43,228 nt of DNA. It comes from Jiangella endophytica. GTDB taxonomy: Bacteria; Actinomycetota; Actinomycetes; Jiangellales; Jiangellaceae. The first letter of the stretch is position 1, and every line of letters starts with the position of its first letter. The notes beneath the pieces were generated by a model that saw only the letters and a list, made by a program, of their open reading frames with translations, had not been told where the DNA came from and made no database searches. The translations under genes and the position numbers were made by a program. Shown here one piece after another: positions 7,893 to 16,605 of the stretch. Location of the stretch: contig NZ_QVAI01000032.1 in assembly GCF_003427025.1 (NCBI RefSeq), positions 1-43,228 on the forward strand, given 5' to 3'.

Positions 7893-8279
7893 CGACTGCG
7901 GCGCGGGTGGGTCACCGGCGTCGACGGGATGCGCGGCGCCGGATCACCCGGTCGGGAGGGTCGAGCATGGGCTCTGGTCGGCGTTTCGAAGATCGGCTCG
8001 CCGGATGTGACTGCCGGGTTCTCCGCCGAGGGGTGGCGGTCGACGCTCGCGGGCATCTCGTGGGTGGCTACTACGCGGTGCACGCCGCTCCGCACGGCGA
8101 CATCCGAGCGGATCCCGCCGGAGATGAAGGACGCGATCATTGCCTCGGGGCGCGGATCCGTCGCACCGGCCGGCATGGCTGCGACCATGGCGCAGCTGGC
8201 CTCTGATGAGGCGTTTGACCTGGCCCGCGCGGTCTTCCTCTCGAACGTAGGCCCCATCGAGCGGCCTTGAATACGATTC
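7893..8279. other. Intergenic region between the two binding-protein genes, possible gene remnant
   Basis: There is no convincing gene here. One frame (7929-8270, 113 codons) ends with a coding-like stretch (PPEMKDAIIASGRGSVAP and beyond) but has no clear ribosome-binding site and no recognised family. A different frame starts at an ATG (7967) six bases after GGGAGGG and stops at 8206 (79 codons), with poorer codon use. Two competing frames suggest a decayed gene. An imperfect hairpin (CCGGCG 7915-7920 with CGCCGG 7937-7942, plus GGGTG/CACCC outside) follows the first binding-protein gene and might end its transcript. Confidence 0.3.
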
Positions 8280-8334
8280 GTCAACACCATTTTCTACACA
8301 GGCGTTGACAGACTGATCCGGGCGCTCGTAGCCT
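8280..8334 (+). promoter_or_regulatory. Promoter and 30-bp compound operator of substrate-binding protein 2 and transporter operon
   Basis: TTGACA (8305-8310) and TAGCCT (8329-8334) are separated by 18 bases. GTCAAC (8280-8285) and GTTGAC (8304-8309) frame a 30-bp inverted repeat with a central TTCTAC (8292-8297), the same design as at 6576-6605. The promoter is therefore the sister of the copy-1 promoter, so the duplication included the control region. It probably drives the long transcript through the ABC transporter and CoA-ligase genes. Confidence 0.7.
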
Positions 8335-8397
8335 CGACGAAACATTCGGGCGGAGGGCCTGTCTCGCACCGTGATCTCGGGAATCAGGAGGAAATCG

Positions 8398-9591
8398 ATG
8401 CGCAGGACCCTTGTGGTGGCGGCTGGTGTGGTCGTGCTGGCGGCATGCGGTGGCGGCGACGGTGAGACGACGGGCGGGTCCGCGGAGAGCATCGTGATCG
8501 CGTACAACGGCGATCTGTCCGGCCCGTTCTCGATCACCGGGCAGGGCGCCCTGAAGGGCATCGAGGCGTACTTCGACGCCGCCAACGCGGCAGGTGGAGT
8601 GGCCGGCCGGCAGGTCGAGCTCGTCACCACCGACGACGGCGCGGACGTGAACCGCGCGCTGAGCAACGTCCAGCAACTCCTGGCGCAGGACGAGCCAGCA
8701 GCGCTCACCGGCATCACCGTCAGCAGCATCTGCGAGGCGCTGGACGAGACCGTCGCCGCCGCCGAAGTGCCGCTGTTCTGCACCGCCACCGCGCCGGGCC
8801 AGATCTCCCCGCCGGAGCCCAGCGACTGGGCCTTCCAGCCGCAGTCGGGCCCGAACTTCCAGGTCGCACCCGCGGTGCGGCTGATCGAGGAGCTGGTGGA
8901 GTCGGAGCGGCCGCGCGTGGCGTACATCCACTTCGACTCCGCCGCCCAGCACGGGTTCGGCGAGGGACTGACCGAGGCGGTGGAAGCGCTGGGGTGGGAG
9001 TTGACGGCGGGCGAGGTGGTGCCGCTGACCGCGAGCCCGGACGTCCGAGCGCAGGCGTCGAACATCGTGGCGTCGCGGCCGGACGTGGTGGTGAGCCTCA
9101 TGACCGACAAGAACTCGAAGCTGCTGCAGGAGACGTTGCGGGTGCAGGGGTTCACCGGTCCGATCATCCAGAACCCGGACACCGGCCCGGACATCCTGGC
9201 GCAGGTCACGGACGATCCGGCCTTCTACCTGATGACGCACACATACATCGAGAACACCGAGTCCGACGACATCGGCGGCGACGACAACTGGGCCGCCATG
9301 GTCGCGGCCTTCGAGGCTAGCGACCTGCCTTTGAACACGTCCTACGCCGCCCGGGGCTACGTCTACGGCGCGGTCATCGCTCAGGCGCTCGAGGACTGCG
9401 ACGCCTGCACCGGCGAAGACCTGCGGCAGGCGATCCTCGAGGTGACGGCGCCGACCGACGGCATCACCCCTGGCGACATCACCTTCACCGAGGACAACCA
9501 CCAGGGTGTCGAGGCCGTACCGGTCTACCGCTGGAACGGACAACTCGAGCACGTCGGCGACTACCCGATCGGCACGGGCACCGACGGCTGA
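8398..9591 (+). CDS. Liv-type ABC transporter substrate-binding lipoprotein (copy 2)
   Basis: This is a 397-residue paralogue of the protein at 6684. It has a short signal peptide and lipobox LAAC, so the lipidated cysteine is near residue 17. Very similar blocks include GPFSITGQGALKGIEAYFDA, VAYIHFDSAA, the DVRAQASNIVASRPD segment and the C-terminal region ending HVGDYPIGTG. Copy 2 has two cysteines in a segment (SICEALDETVAAAEVPLFC) where copy 1 has Ser and Val, so the binding clefts are not identical. AGGAGGA lies five bases before the ATG. It is 42 bases upstream of livH and is the likely main partner of the transporter. Confidence 0.93.
   Translation: MRRTLVVAAGVVVLAACGGGDGETTGGSAESIVIAYNGDLSGPFSITGQGALKGIEAYFDAANAAGGVAGRQVELVTTDDGADVNRALSNVQQLLAQDEPAALTGITVSSICEALDETVAAAEVPLFCTATAPGQISPPEPSDWAFQPQSGPNFQVAPAVRLIEELVESERPRVAYIHFDSAAQHGFGEGLTEAVEALGWELTAGEVVPLTASPDVRAQASNIVASRPDVVVSLMTDKNSKLLQETLRVQGFTGPIIQNPDTGPDILAQVTDDPAFYLMTHTYIENTESDDIGGDDNWAAMVAAFEASDLPLNTSYAARGYVYGAVIAQALEDCDACTGEDLRQAILEVTAPTDGITPGDITFTEDNHQGVEAVPVYRWNGQLEHVGDYPIGTGTDG
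9049..9134 (+). repeat. 86-bp tract identical to 7353-7438 (copy 2)
   Basis: This is the second member of the perfectly identical pair described at 7353-7438, lying in the central part of the second binding-protein gene. Confidence 0.85.
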
Positions 9592-9633
9592 GCCCGTCGC
9601 GCCGCCCCACGGACCGAAAGACGAGGCCTGACG

Positions 9634-10512
9634 ATGACGCGGGACCTGGGAACACTGCTGGTCGGGACCATCGTCGATGGCTCGCTTTACGCGACCATCG
9701 GCGTGGGTTTCGTGATCCTGTTCAGATCGACCGGAGTGATCAACTTCGCGCAGGGCGCCTTCATGGCCCTGGGCGGCTACCTCTACCTGGCGGCGACGCA
9801 GACGGGTCTGCCCTGGCTGTTCGCGCTGCTGGCCGCGGTGGCCGCGGCCGGTGCCATCGGCGCCGGCGTCTACGTCCTGTTCTTCCGGCGCCTCGTCGGG
9901 GCTGAGCTGTTCCCGCTGGTCATCGCGACACTCGGGCTGTCGACCGTCCTCACCGTCGGGATGATGCTGATCTGGGGACCGCAGATCCGCACGCTGCCGG
10001 CGGCCTTCGAGATGCGGGCGCTGTTCACCGTCGGCGGCATGCCGGTCACGGCCCTCGACGTGTTCGTGGTCGTGCTCGCGGTGGTCGCGATCGCCGGGGT
10101 GGCCGGCCTGGTGCAGGGCACCCGGCTGGGCACCCGCATGCGCGCGGTGGCCGACAGCTCACTGCTCTCCGGCCTCATGCGCATCGACGTGAACAAGGTG
10201 TCCGCGCTCGCCTGGGGACTGTCCTGCGCGTTGACGGCGGCCGCCGGCGTGGCCTTCGCGCTGCGCAGCACGCTCGACCCGATCACCTCGCAGGGCTTCG
10301 GGCTGGTCGCGTTCGCGGCCGTGCTCATCGGCGGTCTCGACTCGCTGCGCGGCGCCGTGGTGGGCAGCCTGATCCTCGCATTCGTGCAGACCTCCGCCGT
10401 CCTCGTGCTCGGCGGCTCGTGGGCCGAGGTGACGGCGTACGTCGCGCTGCTGCTGATCTTGTTCACCCGGCCCCAGGGGGTGTTCGGCAGTCCGAGCGTG
10501 GTGCGGCTGTGA
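9634..10512 (+). CDS. livH: Branched-chain amino acid-type ABC transporter permease LivH
   Basis: This is a 292-residue integral membrane permease of the LivH group, with about eight hydrophobic segments. The diagnostic N-terminal block is DGSLYATIGVGFVILFRSTG followed by VINFAQGAFMALGGY. The late segment GFGLVAFAAVLIGGLDSLRGA is also typical. It would form the membrane channel with the LivM half of the next gene and import the ligand of the binding proteins at 6684 and 8398. The next reading frame begins close behind, so the transporter genes are co-translated. Confidence 0.94.
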   Translation: MTRDLGTLLVGTIVDGSLYATIGVGFVILFRSTGVINFAQGAFMALGGYLYLAATQTGLPWLFALLAAVAAAGAIGAGVYVLFFRRLVGAELFPLVIATLGLSTVLTVGMMLIWGPQIRTLPAAFEMRALFTVGGMPVTALDVFVVVLAVVAIAGVAGLVQGTRLGTRMRAVADSSLLSGLMRIDVNKVSALAWGLSCALTAAAGVAFALRSTLDPITSQGFGLVAFAAVLIGGLDSLRGAVVGSLILAFVQTSAVLVLGGSWAEVTAYVALLLILFTRPQGVFGSPSVVRL

Positions 10513-10559
10513 GCACCCAGCACGGCTCCGCGCCCGTCGCCCGGCAGGAAGGCACCGCC

Positions 10560-12356
10560 ATGCGCCAGTTCCTGGCTCTCGCCAGCCGCTTCGGCTGGAT
10601 CGTCGTACCCGTCGCGTTCGTCTGGGTGCTCGCCTCCGGCGACCGCTACTGGCAGTTCGTGGCTGGGCTGGTGATCATCTATGCGCTCAGTGCGCTCGGC
10701 CTGGACTGGCTCATGGGCCGGGCCGGTATCGTCTCGCTCGGCAACGGCGCGTTGATGGCGGCCGGCGCGTTCAGCGCCGCTTATCTCAGCCAGTTCGAGT
10801 GGGCCAGCTTCCCGGTGACCTTGCTGCTGGTGACCGCGCTCGGCGGCGTGCTGGGCCTGCTGATGAGCATCCCCGCCGCACGGTTGCGGGGCATCTACTT
10901 CGCGCTGGTCACGCTCGCGCTGCACTTCATCGTCGTGTTCGTCGGACATCAGTACCAGCAGACCTCGACGGCGTTCCTCGGCGGCGTGCCGGTCGCCGAT
11001 CCGGTGCTGTTCGGCTACGAGCTGGAGCTCGGCGTGCCGTGGCTGCTCTTCCTCGGCGTCCTGCTCGGCGTGGTCTGGCTGCTCCTGCACAGCATGTACG
11101 CCGCGCACCCCGGTCGCATGTGGTTGGCGATCCACGAGAACGAACTGGCCGCGCGGACGATCGGGGTCGTCGCGCCGCGGTGGAAGCTGAGCGCCTTCGT
11201 CGGCAGCTCGGCGCTGATCACGCTGTCGGGCGGGCTGCTGGGCTTCTACACGGGGCGGGTGTCGGCGGACACCTTCACGCTGATCTTCGCGATCGGCTTC
11301 GTGGTGATGGTGATCGTCGGCGGCCAGCGCTCCGTCACCGGCGTGCTGCTCGGCGCGACCGCGGTCACGGTGGCACCGCTGCTGTTCGGCCAGCTCACCC
11401 GCGACCTCTCGTCCGGGCAGGCCGGCTTCCTGGGCTGGCTGCGCGACAACGTCTTCGTCCTCAACAGCGGACTTTTCGGCGTCTTCGTGCTGGTCGTGCT
11501 GCTCTACCTGCCGCGCGGGGTGGTGCCCAGTCTCGCCGAGTGGGTGCGGGCGCGGGTGATCCACGGTGCCGCCCCGTCCGCCACACCGGCGCCGCTCTCC
11601 GCCGCGTCGACCGAGGCGGCCGAGGTGGAGTCGGGGGAGCCGCCGCTGCTGGAGATCCGGGATCTGCGGCTGACCTATCGCAACGGCGCCCGTGCCCTCG
11701 ATGGTGTCGATCTCGGCCTGCGGCGGGGCGAACTGCTCGCCGTCGTGGGCCGCAACGGCGCCGGCAAGTCGAGTCTGATGCGTGCGGTCACCGGCTTCTA
11801 CCGATCCGAGGGAGTGACGCTGCGCGGCCGGGTCGCGGTCGACGGCGTCGACATCGCCGGGCGGTCGCCGGCCCGCAGCGCCCGGCTGGGCATCACGCTC
11901 GTGCCGGAGCGCGACAAGGTGTTCGGAGGCCTGACGGTGGGCGAGCAGCTGCGCAACGTCGGCGACATCGACGCCGCCAAGGACGCGATGCCGAACGAAT
12001 GGGAGCTGCTGGAGAGCCGGTGGAACTCGCCCGCCGGGTTGCTCAGCGGCGGCGAGCGGCAGATCCTGGCCATGACGATGGCCGCCAGCCTCCGGCCGCG
12101 GCTGCTGCTCGTCGACGAGATGTCGCTCGGTTTGTCGCCGATCGCCATCGACCGGGTCACCCGGGCGCTACGCGATCTGCACGAACGGACCGGCGTCACC
12201 ATCCTGATCGTCGAGCAGAACGTCGACGTGGCCCGCGGACTCGCGGACCGGGTGCTGCTCATGGAGGCCGGCACGCTGCGGCCACTGGGCGAGCCCGACG
12301 GATCACCGGCCGGCGCGGCCGCCGCACGGGAAGGGAGCATCGATGCTTCACGTTGA
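10560..12356 (+). CDS. LivM permease fused to LivF-type ATPase
   Basis: This 598-residue protein joins two transporter parts. Residues 1 to about 330 are a LivM-type permease (GLDWLMGRAGIVSLGNGALM, then RLRGIYFALVTLAL). After an Ala/Pro/Ser-rich linker, the rest is an ABC ATPase with Walker A GRNGAGKSS (from residue 397), signature LSGGERQ (from 495), Walker B LLLVDEMSLGLSP and the EQN motif typical of LivF. In most Liv systems these are separate proteins. The ATG at 10560 follows AGGAAGG by seven bases; an in-frame GTG at 10509 overlaps the livH stop and is an alternative. The 3' end overlaps livG by 14 bases. Confidence 0.93.
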   Translation: MRQFLALASRFGWIVVPVAFVWVLASGDRYWQFVAGLVIIYALSALGLDWLMGRAGIVSLGNGALMAAGAFSAAYLSQFEWASFPVTLLLVTALGGVLGLLMSIPAARLRGIYFALVTLALHFIVVFVGHQYQQTSTAFLGGVPVADPVLFGYELELGVPWLLFLGVLLGVVWLLLHSMYAAHPGRMWLAIHENELAARTIGVVAPRWKLSAFVGSSALITLSGGLLGFYTGRVSADTFTLIFAIGFVVMVIVGGQRSVTGVLLGATAVTVAPLLFGQLTRDLSSGQAGFLGWLRDNVFVLNSGLFGVFVLVVLLYLPRGVVPSLAEWVRARVIHGAAPSATPAPLSAASTEAAEVESGEPPLLEIRDLRLTYRNGARALDGVDLGLRRGELLAVVGRNGAGKSSLMRAVTGFYRSEGVTLRGRVAVDGVDIAGRSPARSARLGITLVPERDKVFGGLTVGEQLRNVGDIDAAKDAMPNEWELLESRWNSPAGLLSGGERQILAMTMAASLRPRLLLVDEMSLGLSPIAIDRVTRALRDLHERTGVTILIVEQNVDVARGLADRVLLMEAGTLRPLGEPDGSPAGAAAAREGSIDASR

Positions 12357-13104
12357 CGATGTCTCGCTGGACTTCGGCGGGATCAAGGCGATCGACTCGG
12401 TCTCCCTGGAGGTGCAGGAGGGCCGCTGCTTCGGGCTCATCGGTCCCAACGGCGCGGGGAAGACCGCGATGCTGAACTGCGTCTCGGGGGTGTACCGCCC
12501 GACCAGTGGCGCGATCCGGTTCCGCGGCGAGAGCCTCCTGGGGTTGGCCCCGGACCAGATCTCCGCCCGCGGGGTCGGCCGGACCTTCCAGTCGATGGAA
12601 CAGTTCGAGGACTTCCTGGTCCTGGACTACCTGCTGGTCTCACGGTCGGCGCAGTTCTCCACCAGCACGCTGCTCGCGGCGCTGCGGTGGCCGTCGCTGC
12701 GCCGTCGCGAGCGGGACGAGCGGGCCAGAGCGGGTGAGACGCTGGAGAAGCTCGGCATCGCCCAGTACGCCCGGCACCGGCTCTCCGAGGTTCCGTACGG
12801 CACGCAGAAACTCATCGACATCGCTCGCGTGCTGTGCTCCGCGGCGCCGTTCGTCCTACTGGACGAACCCACCTCGGGCACGACGTCGGGCGAGCGCCCC
12901 AGCATCTCCGAGGCGCTGGACCTGCTGCTGGCCGACGGTCGCACGGTGGTGGTCGTCGATCACGACGTCGACTTCGTGACGCGGCACGCCGAACGCGTGG
13001 CGGCCCTGGACCGCGGCGTGCTGCTCGCGACCGGGACGAGTCGCGAGGTGCTGGCCGATCCGGTGGTGCGGCGCATCTACCTGGGACTGGTGAACGATGG
13101 CTGA
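12343..13104 (+). CDS. livG: Branched-chain amino acid-type ABC transporter ATPase LivG
   Basis: This is a 253-residue ABC ATPase of the LivG type. Walker A GPNGAGKT is at residues 34-41, the Q-loop region is RTFQSMEQF, and Walker B with the catalytic Glu is FVLLDEPTSG, followed by the switch His in VVVDHDVDFV. The ABC signature is the variant VPYGTQKLIDIARVL in place of LSGGQ, a form seen in LivG-like proteins. The TSGERPS stretch after Walker B replaces the usual LNPxE. It would pair with the ATPase half of the preceding fusion protein. The following SDR starts eight bases before its stop. Confidence 0.93.
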   Translation: MLHVDDVSLDFGGIKAIDSVSLEVQEGRCFGLIGPNGAGKTAMLNCVSGVYRPTSGAIRFRGESLLGLAPDQISARGVGRTFQSMEQFEDFLVLDYLLVSRSAQFSTSTLLAALRWPSLRRRERDERARAGETLEKLGIAQYARHRLSEVPYGTQKLIDIARVLCSAAPFVLLDEPTSGTTSGERPSISEALDLLLADGRTVVVVDHDVDFVTRHAERVAALDRGVLLATGTSREVLADPVVRRIYLGLVNDG

Positions 13105-13861
13105 GGCGTTGCGGCACACCGGGGCGACGGTCGTGGTGACGGGCGCGGCCAGCGGCATCGGGCGCGCCCTCACGACGAGGCTGCTGCGCGAGGGCGCCAA
13201 CGTCGTGGCGTTCGACGTCGCCGCCGACAAGCTGGCCGAACTGGAGAAGGAGGCCGGCGGCGCGGCGCTCGTCACGGTGACCGGCGACGTGAGCGTCGAG
13301 GCCGACGTGCGGTGTGCGCACGACGCGGCCGTCGCGACGTTCGGCGGCTATGACGGCCTGGCCAACGTCGCCGGCGTCATGGACTGGTTCGTCCCGGCGC
13401 ACGAGCTCGACGACGACACCTGGGAGCGGGTCTTCGCGGTCAACGTCACCGGCCCGATGCGGACGACCCGCCTGGCGCTGGATCAGTTCCTGCGCCGCGG
13501 TCGCGGAGCGATCGTCAACGTCGCGTCCGAGGCGGCCCTGCGGGGCGCCGCGGGTGGTTTCGCCTATACCGCCGCGAAGCATGCGGTGCTGGGGCAGACG
13601 AAATCCGTGGCGTGGGCGTACCGCGGCGAGGGGATCCGCTGCAACGTGGTCTGCCCGGGCGCCGTCGACACCAACCTGGGCACCTCGGCGACGCCCCGAG
13701 GGGACTTCGGCATCGACAAGCTCCGCCCGGTCCTGCGCTTGCGCGGACCGAGCGTCGACCCGGACCAGCCGGCCGGCACCATCTCGTGGCTGCTCAGCGC
13801 CGAGGCGGCGAACGTGACGGGCGCCGTGCTGGTGGCGGACGGCGGATGGGGCGCCGGCTAG
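13097..13861 (+). CDS. Short-chain dehydrogenase/reductase
   Basis: This is a 254-residue classical SDR. The nucleotide-binding motif is TGAASGIG near residues 15-22, the catalytic Ser is in VNVASEAALRG, and the YxxxK pair is in YTAAK. The acidic residue after the second strand (FDVA) favours NAD(H). Such enzymes often oxidise the 3-hydroxyacyl-CoA or secondary alcohol step in catabolic operons. It overlaps livG by eight bases and is followed, after an AAAGGAGG site, by the acyl-CoA ligase, so it belongs to the transporter transcript. The substrate is unknown. Confidence 0.9.
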   Translation: MAEALRHTGATVVVTGAASGIGRALTTRLLREGANVVAFDVAADKLAELEKEAGGAALVTVTGDVSVEADVRCAHDAAVATFGGYDGLANVAGVMDWFVPAHELDDDTWERVFAVNVTGPMRTTRLALDQFLRRGRGAIVNVASEAALRGAAGGFAYTAAKHAVLGQTKSVAWAYRGEGIRCNVVCPGAVDTNLGTSATPRGDFGIDKLRPVLRLRGPSVDPDQPAGTISWLLSAEAANVTGAVLVADGGWGAG

Positions 13862-13891
13862 TCGATCACTTTCGGCCAAAGGAGGCAGGCA

Positions 13892-15433
13892 ATGATCGTC
13901 AGAGACATCATGAAACGCGCGGTGGACCGCTTCCCCGACCAGGTGGCACTGTCCGAGGCGGACCGGTCGCTGACCTTCGCGCAGGCGTGGGAGCGCGGCA
14001 GCCGGATGGCGAACCTGCTGCGCGACAACGGCGTCCAGCCGGGTGACCGCGTGGCGTCGTTGGAGGACAACACCATCCAAGCAGCCGACCTGCTGCTGGC
14101 CTGCACGATCGGCAACTTCGTGCGGGTGCCGCTCTATGCGCGCAACGCCGTGGCTTCGCACGTGCACATGGTCGCGCACACCGCGTGCACCGCGCTGATC
14201 GTCGACCGCGACCACGCGGGCGATCTCGACGAGATCGTGGCCGGCTGTCCCGTGCTCAAGTTCGTGCTGGTGCGAGAGGACGACTACGAGGACGTCCTGG
14301 CCACGGCGGATCCTGCCGACCCGGCCCCGGCTATCGCTGAGGACGACTACCACATCATCCGGCACACGGCCGGCACCACCGGGCTGTCTAAGGGCGTCGC
14401 TTTCACCAACCGCCGTTGGATGGCGGTGGCCCGCGACTGGCTCTACGGTTGGCCGCCGATCGAACCTGGAGACACGTTCCTGCACCAGAGCCCGATCTCG
14501 CACGGCTCCGGGTACTTCTTCACGCCGACCTGGATGGCCGGCGGGCGCAACTACCTACTGCGCAAGCTGGTCCCCGATCAGGTGCTACGGCTGGTCGAGC
14601 GGGAGCGGATCACCCACATGCTCGGCATCCCCACGATCCTGGGCAGCCTCCTGAAGCACCCCGACGCGAAGAACTGCGATCTGTCGTCGTTGAAGGCGAT
14701 CACCGTCAGCGGTGCACCGATCGCCGACGAGACGATCCGGCTGGCGTACGAGGCCTTCGGCAACGCGCTCTACACCGGCTTCGGCCAGACGGAGATCAAC
14801 CCGGTGACGTTCATGCACGTCAAGGAGTGGCTCAGCGAAGTGCCCGGTTCCAACCCGCTGCGCTCGGCCGGCCGGGTGCAGTACTTCGGCGACCTCCGGA
14901 TCGTGGACGTGGCGACGCACGAGGAGCTGCCGATCGGGGAGGAGGGCGAGATCGCCGCGCGGGCCGACGGGCAGATGGAGGGCTTCTGGGACGACCCGGA
15001 CTCGACGTCGGAGCGGATCGTCGACGGCTGGGTGCTCACCGGCGACATGGGGCGCATGGACGCCAACGGCTACCTCTACATCATGGACCGCAAGAACGAC
15101 ATGATCGTCTCCGGTGGCTTCAACATCTACCCGGCGGAGCTCGAGAACGTCATTCTCAGCCACCCCGAGGTGCGCGAGGTTGCCGTCTTCTCCGTCCCGA
15201 GCGAACGATGGGGCGAATGCCCGGCGGCGGTCTGCGTCGTCGGCGACGACGCGTCGGTCACCGGCGCGGAGATCGTCGACCTCATCAGCCGCGAGCTCGG
15301 CTCCTACAAGAAGCCGGGAGAGGTCGTCGTCACCACGACGCCACTGCCGAAGAGCGCCGCCGGGAAGATCCTCAAGCGACAGCTGCGCGAACCGTACTGG
15401 GCCGGTCACGACCGCCGCGTCGCGGGCAGTTGA
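13892..15433 (+). CDS. AMP-forming acyl-CoA ligase (first copy)
   Basis: This is a 513-residue ANL-superfamily ligase. The phosphate-binding loop is HTAGTTGLSKGVAF, the A5 motif is YTGFGQTE, the A7/hinge region is TGDMGRMDANGYLY and the C-terminal catalytic lysine is in PKSAAGKILKRQL. It would activate a carboxylic acid to its CoA thioester via an acyl-AMP. The protein at 33461 has exactly the same length and closely matches it throughout, including FAQAWERG, SPISHGSGYFFTPTW and the ending LREPYWAG, so the two are paralogues. An AAAGGAGG site precedes the ATG. Its place behind the transporter suggests it acts on the imported compound or an early product. Confidence 0.93.
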   Translation: MIVRDIMKRAVDRFPDQVALSEADRSLTFAQAWERGSRMANLLRDNGVQPGDRVASLEDNTIQAADLLLACTIGNFVRVPLYARNAVASHVHMVAHTACTALIVDRDHAGDLDEIVAGCPVLKFVLVREDDYEDVLATADPADPAPAIAEDDYHIIRHTAGTTGLSKGVAFTNRRWMAVARDWLYGWPPIEPGDTFLHQSPISHGSGYFFTPTWMAGGRNYLLRKLVPDQVLRLVERERITHMLGIPTILGSLLKHPDAKNCDLSSLKAITVSGAPIADETIRLAYEAFGNALYTGFGQTEINPVTFMHVKEWLSEVPGSNPLRSAGRVQYFGDLRIVDVATHEELPIGEEGEIAARADGQMEGFWDDPDSTSERIVDGWVLTGDMGRMDANGYLYIMDRKNDMIVSGGFNIYPAELENVILSHPEVREVAVFSVPSERWGECPAAVCVVGDDASVTGAEIVDLISRELGSYKKPGEVVVTTTPLPKSAAGKILKRQLREPYWAGHDRRVAGS

Positions 15434-16605
15434 CCGGGGGCGCGCCGCTTCGGCCGGCTCTGGCCAGAGCGGTCGCCTGTGACCTCAACGGTCTGCTTCC
15501 GGTGGGGTTGATCGGTGCGCTCGGCGTGCTCGTGTGCCGTGACCTCCGTGCGCCCGAGTGGGTCGCCGGGATCCTGGTCGGTGCCTTCTTCCTGGGCGGT
15601 GCCTGCTTCATTCTCACCACCGGGCGCGCCATCGACCGGTTCGGCTGGCGCCGCGCGGCTCTGGCCGGCCAGTTCGGGACGGTGGCGGCACTCCTCCTGC
15701 TCGCCGGCACCCCCGGGCCGTGGCAGGTTCTTCTCGCCGGCATCGCGCTCGCCGGCGTGGGCTCCTCGATCACCCAGCCGGCGACGAGCGTCCTCCTGAC
15801 GAGGTACGTCGAGCCCGCGCGGCGCGGGTTCGCGCTGAACGTGAAGCTCGCGGCCGTTCCCGCGGCGCTGCTGCTGGCCGGCGTGGCGGTGCCCACCCTG
15901 GGCGAGGCGGTCGACTGGCGTTACGCCTTCCTGGCGGCGGTGGTGCTCCCGGTGGGCACGATCCTCCTGCTGCGCGGGTTCGATCCGGCACCGGTCGCCG
16001 TGCCCGCGGCCGCCCCGTCGGACCCGCGGGCCGGGTTCCGTCCCGGCTGGCGGCCCGGGCTGAGCATGCTGCTCGGGTCGATGCTGCCCGGCGTGGCCCT
16101 GGCGTTCACCGTCCCGTCGATGGTCGCGGTGTCGATGACCCCCGGCCAGGCCGGTCTGTGGTTCGCGGCACTGAACGTCGTCAGCGTCGGCACGCGGCTG
16201 GGTGTGGCGTTCCTGGCCGACCGCCCGCGCTTCGACGGCGTCCGGCCGGTGGTCGTGATGCTGCTGCTCGGTGGGCTCGGCTGCGCGCTGATCGCGGTGC
16301 CGACCACGCCGACCGTGCTGGTGGGCGCGCTGCTGGCGTTCGGCCTGGGCTGGGGCTGGACCGGTCAGGCGTTCGCGGTCGTGCTGCGCTTCGCGGAGCG
16401 ACCAGGCGCCGTCGCCGGGGCGATGCAGTCCGGCGGCATGGCCGGCTCGGCGCTCGGCCCGATCCTCGGCGCGGCGGCCGTGCACCTGTGGGGGCTCGCC
16501 GGTGCCTGGCTGCTGGCCGGCGCCGCGGCGGTCGCCGCCGGGTTCGTCATCGCCGGACTGCCGGGCCCGGGGCCCGTCCCGCTGGTGAAGGAGGAGCTCG
16601 CGTGA
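15430..16605 (+). CDS. MFS transporter (first)
   Basis: This is a hydrophobic protein of about 391 residues with around twelve membrane segments and the MFS loop pattern GRAIDRFGWRRAAL between helices 2 and 3. MFS carriers move small molecules by proton symport or antiport; direction and substrate cannot be told here. The start is taken as the TTG at 15430, which overlaps the ligase stop (TTGA). No strong ribosome-binding site is visible, so a later start is possible. The same ligase-then-MFS order recurs at 33461-36206. The 3' end overlaps the thioesterase start (GTGA). Confidence 0.85.
   Translation: MTGGAPLRPALARAVACDLNGLLPVGLIGALGVLVCRDLRAPEWVAGILVGAFFLGGACFILTTGRAIDRFGWRRAALAGQFGTVAALLLLAGTPGPWQVLLAGIALAGVGSSITQPATSVLLTRYVEPARRGFALNVKLAAVPAALLLAGVAVPTLGEAVDWRYAFLAAVVLPVGTILLLRGFDPAPVAVPAAAPSDPRAGFRPGWRPGLSMLLGSMLPGVALAFTVPSMVAVSMTPGQAGLWFAALNVVSVGTRLGVAFLADRPRFDGVRPVVVMLLLGGLGCALIAVPTTPTVLVGALLAFGLGWGWTGQAFAVVLRFAERPGAVAGAMQSGGMAGSALGPILGAAAVHLWGLAGAWLLAGAAAVAAGFVIAGLPGPGPVPLVKEELA

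Noticed and set aside
9870..11564. A 564-codon minus-strand frame across the permease genes
   Set aside because: The composition is His/Gln/Arg-rich without membrane or domain pattern, while the opposite strand encodes recognisable LivH and LivM permeases.
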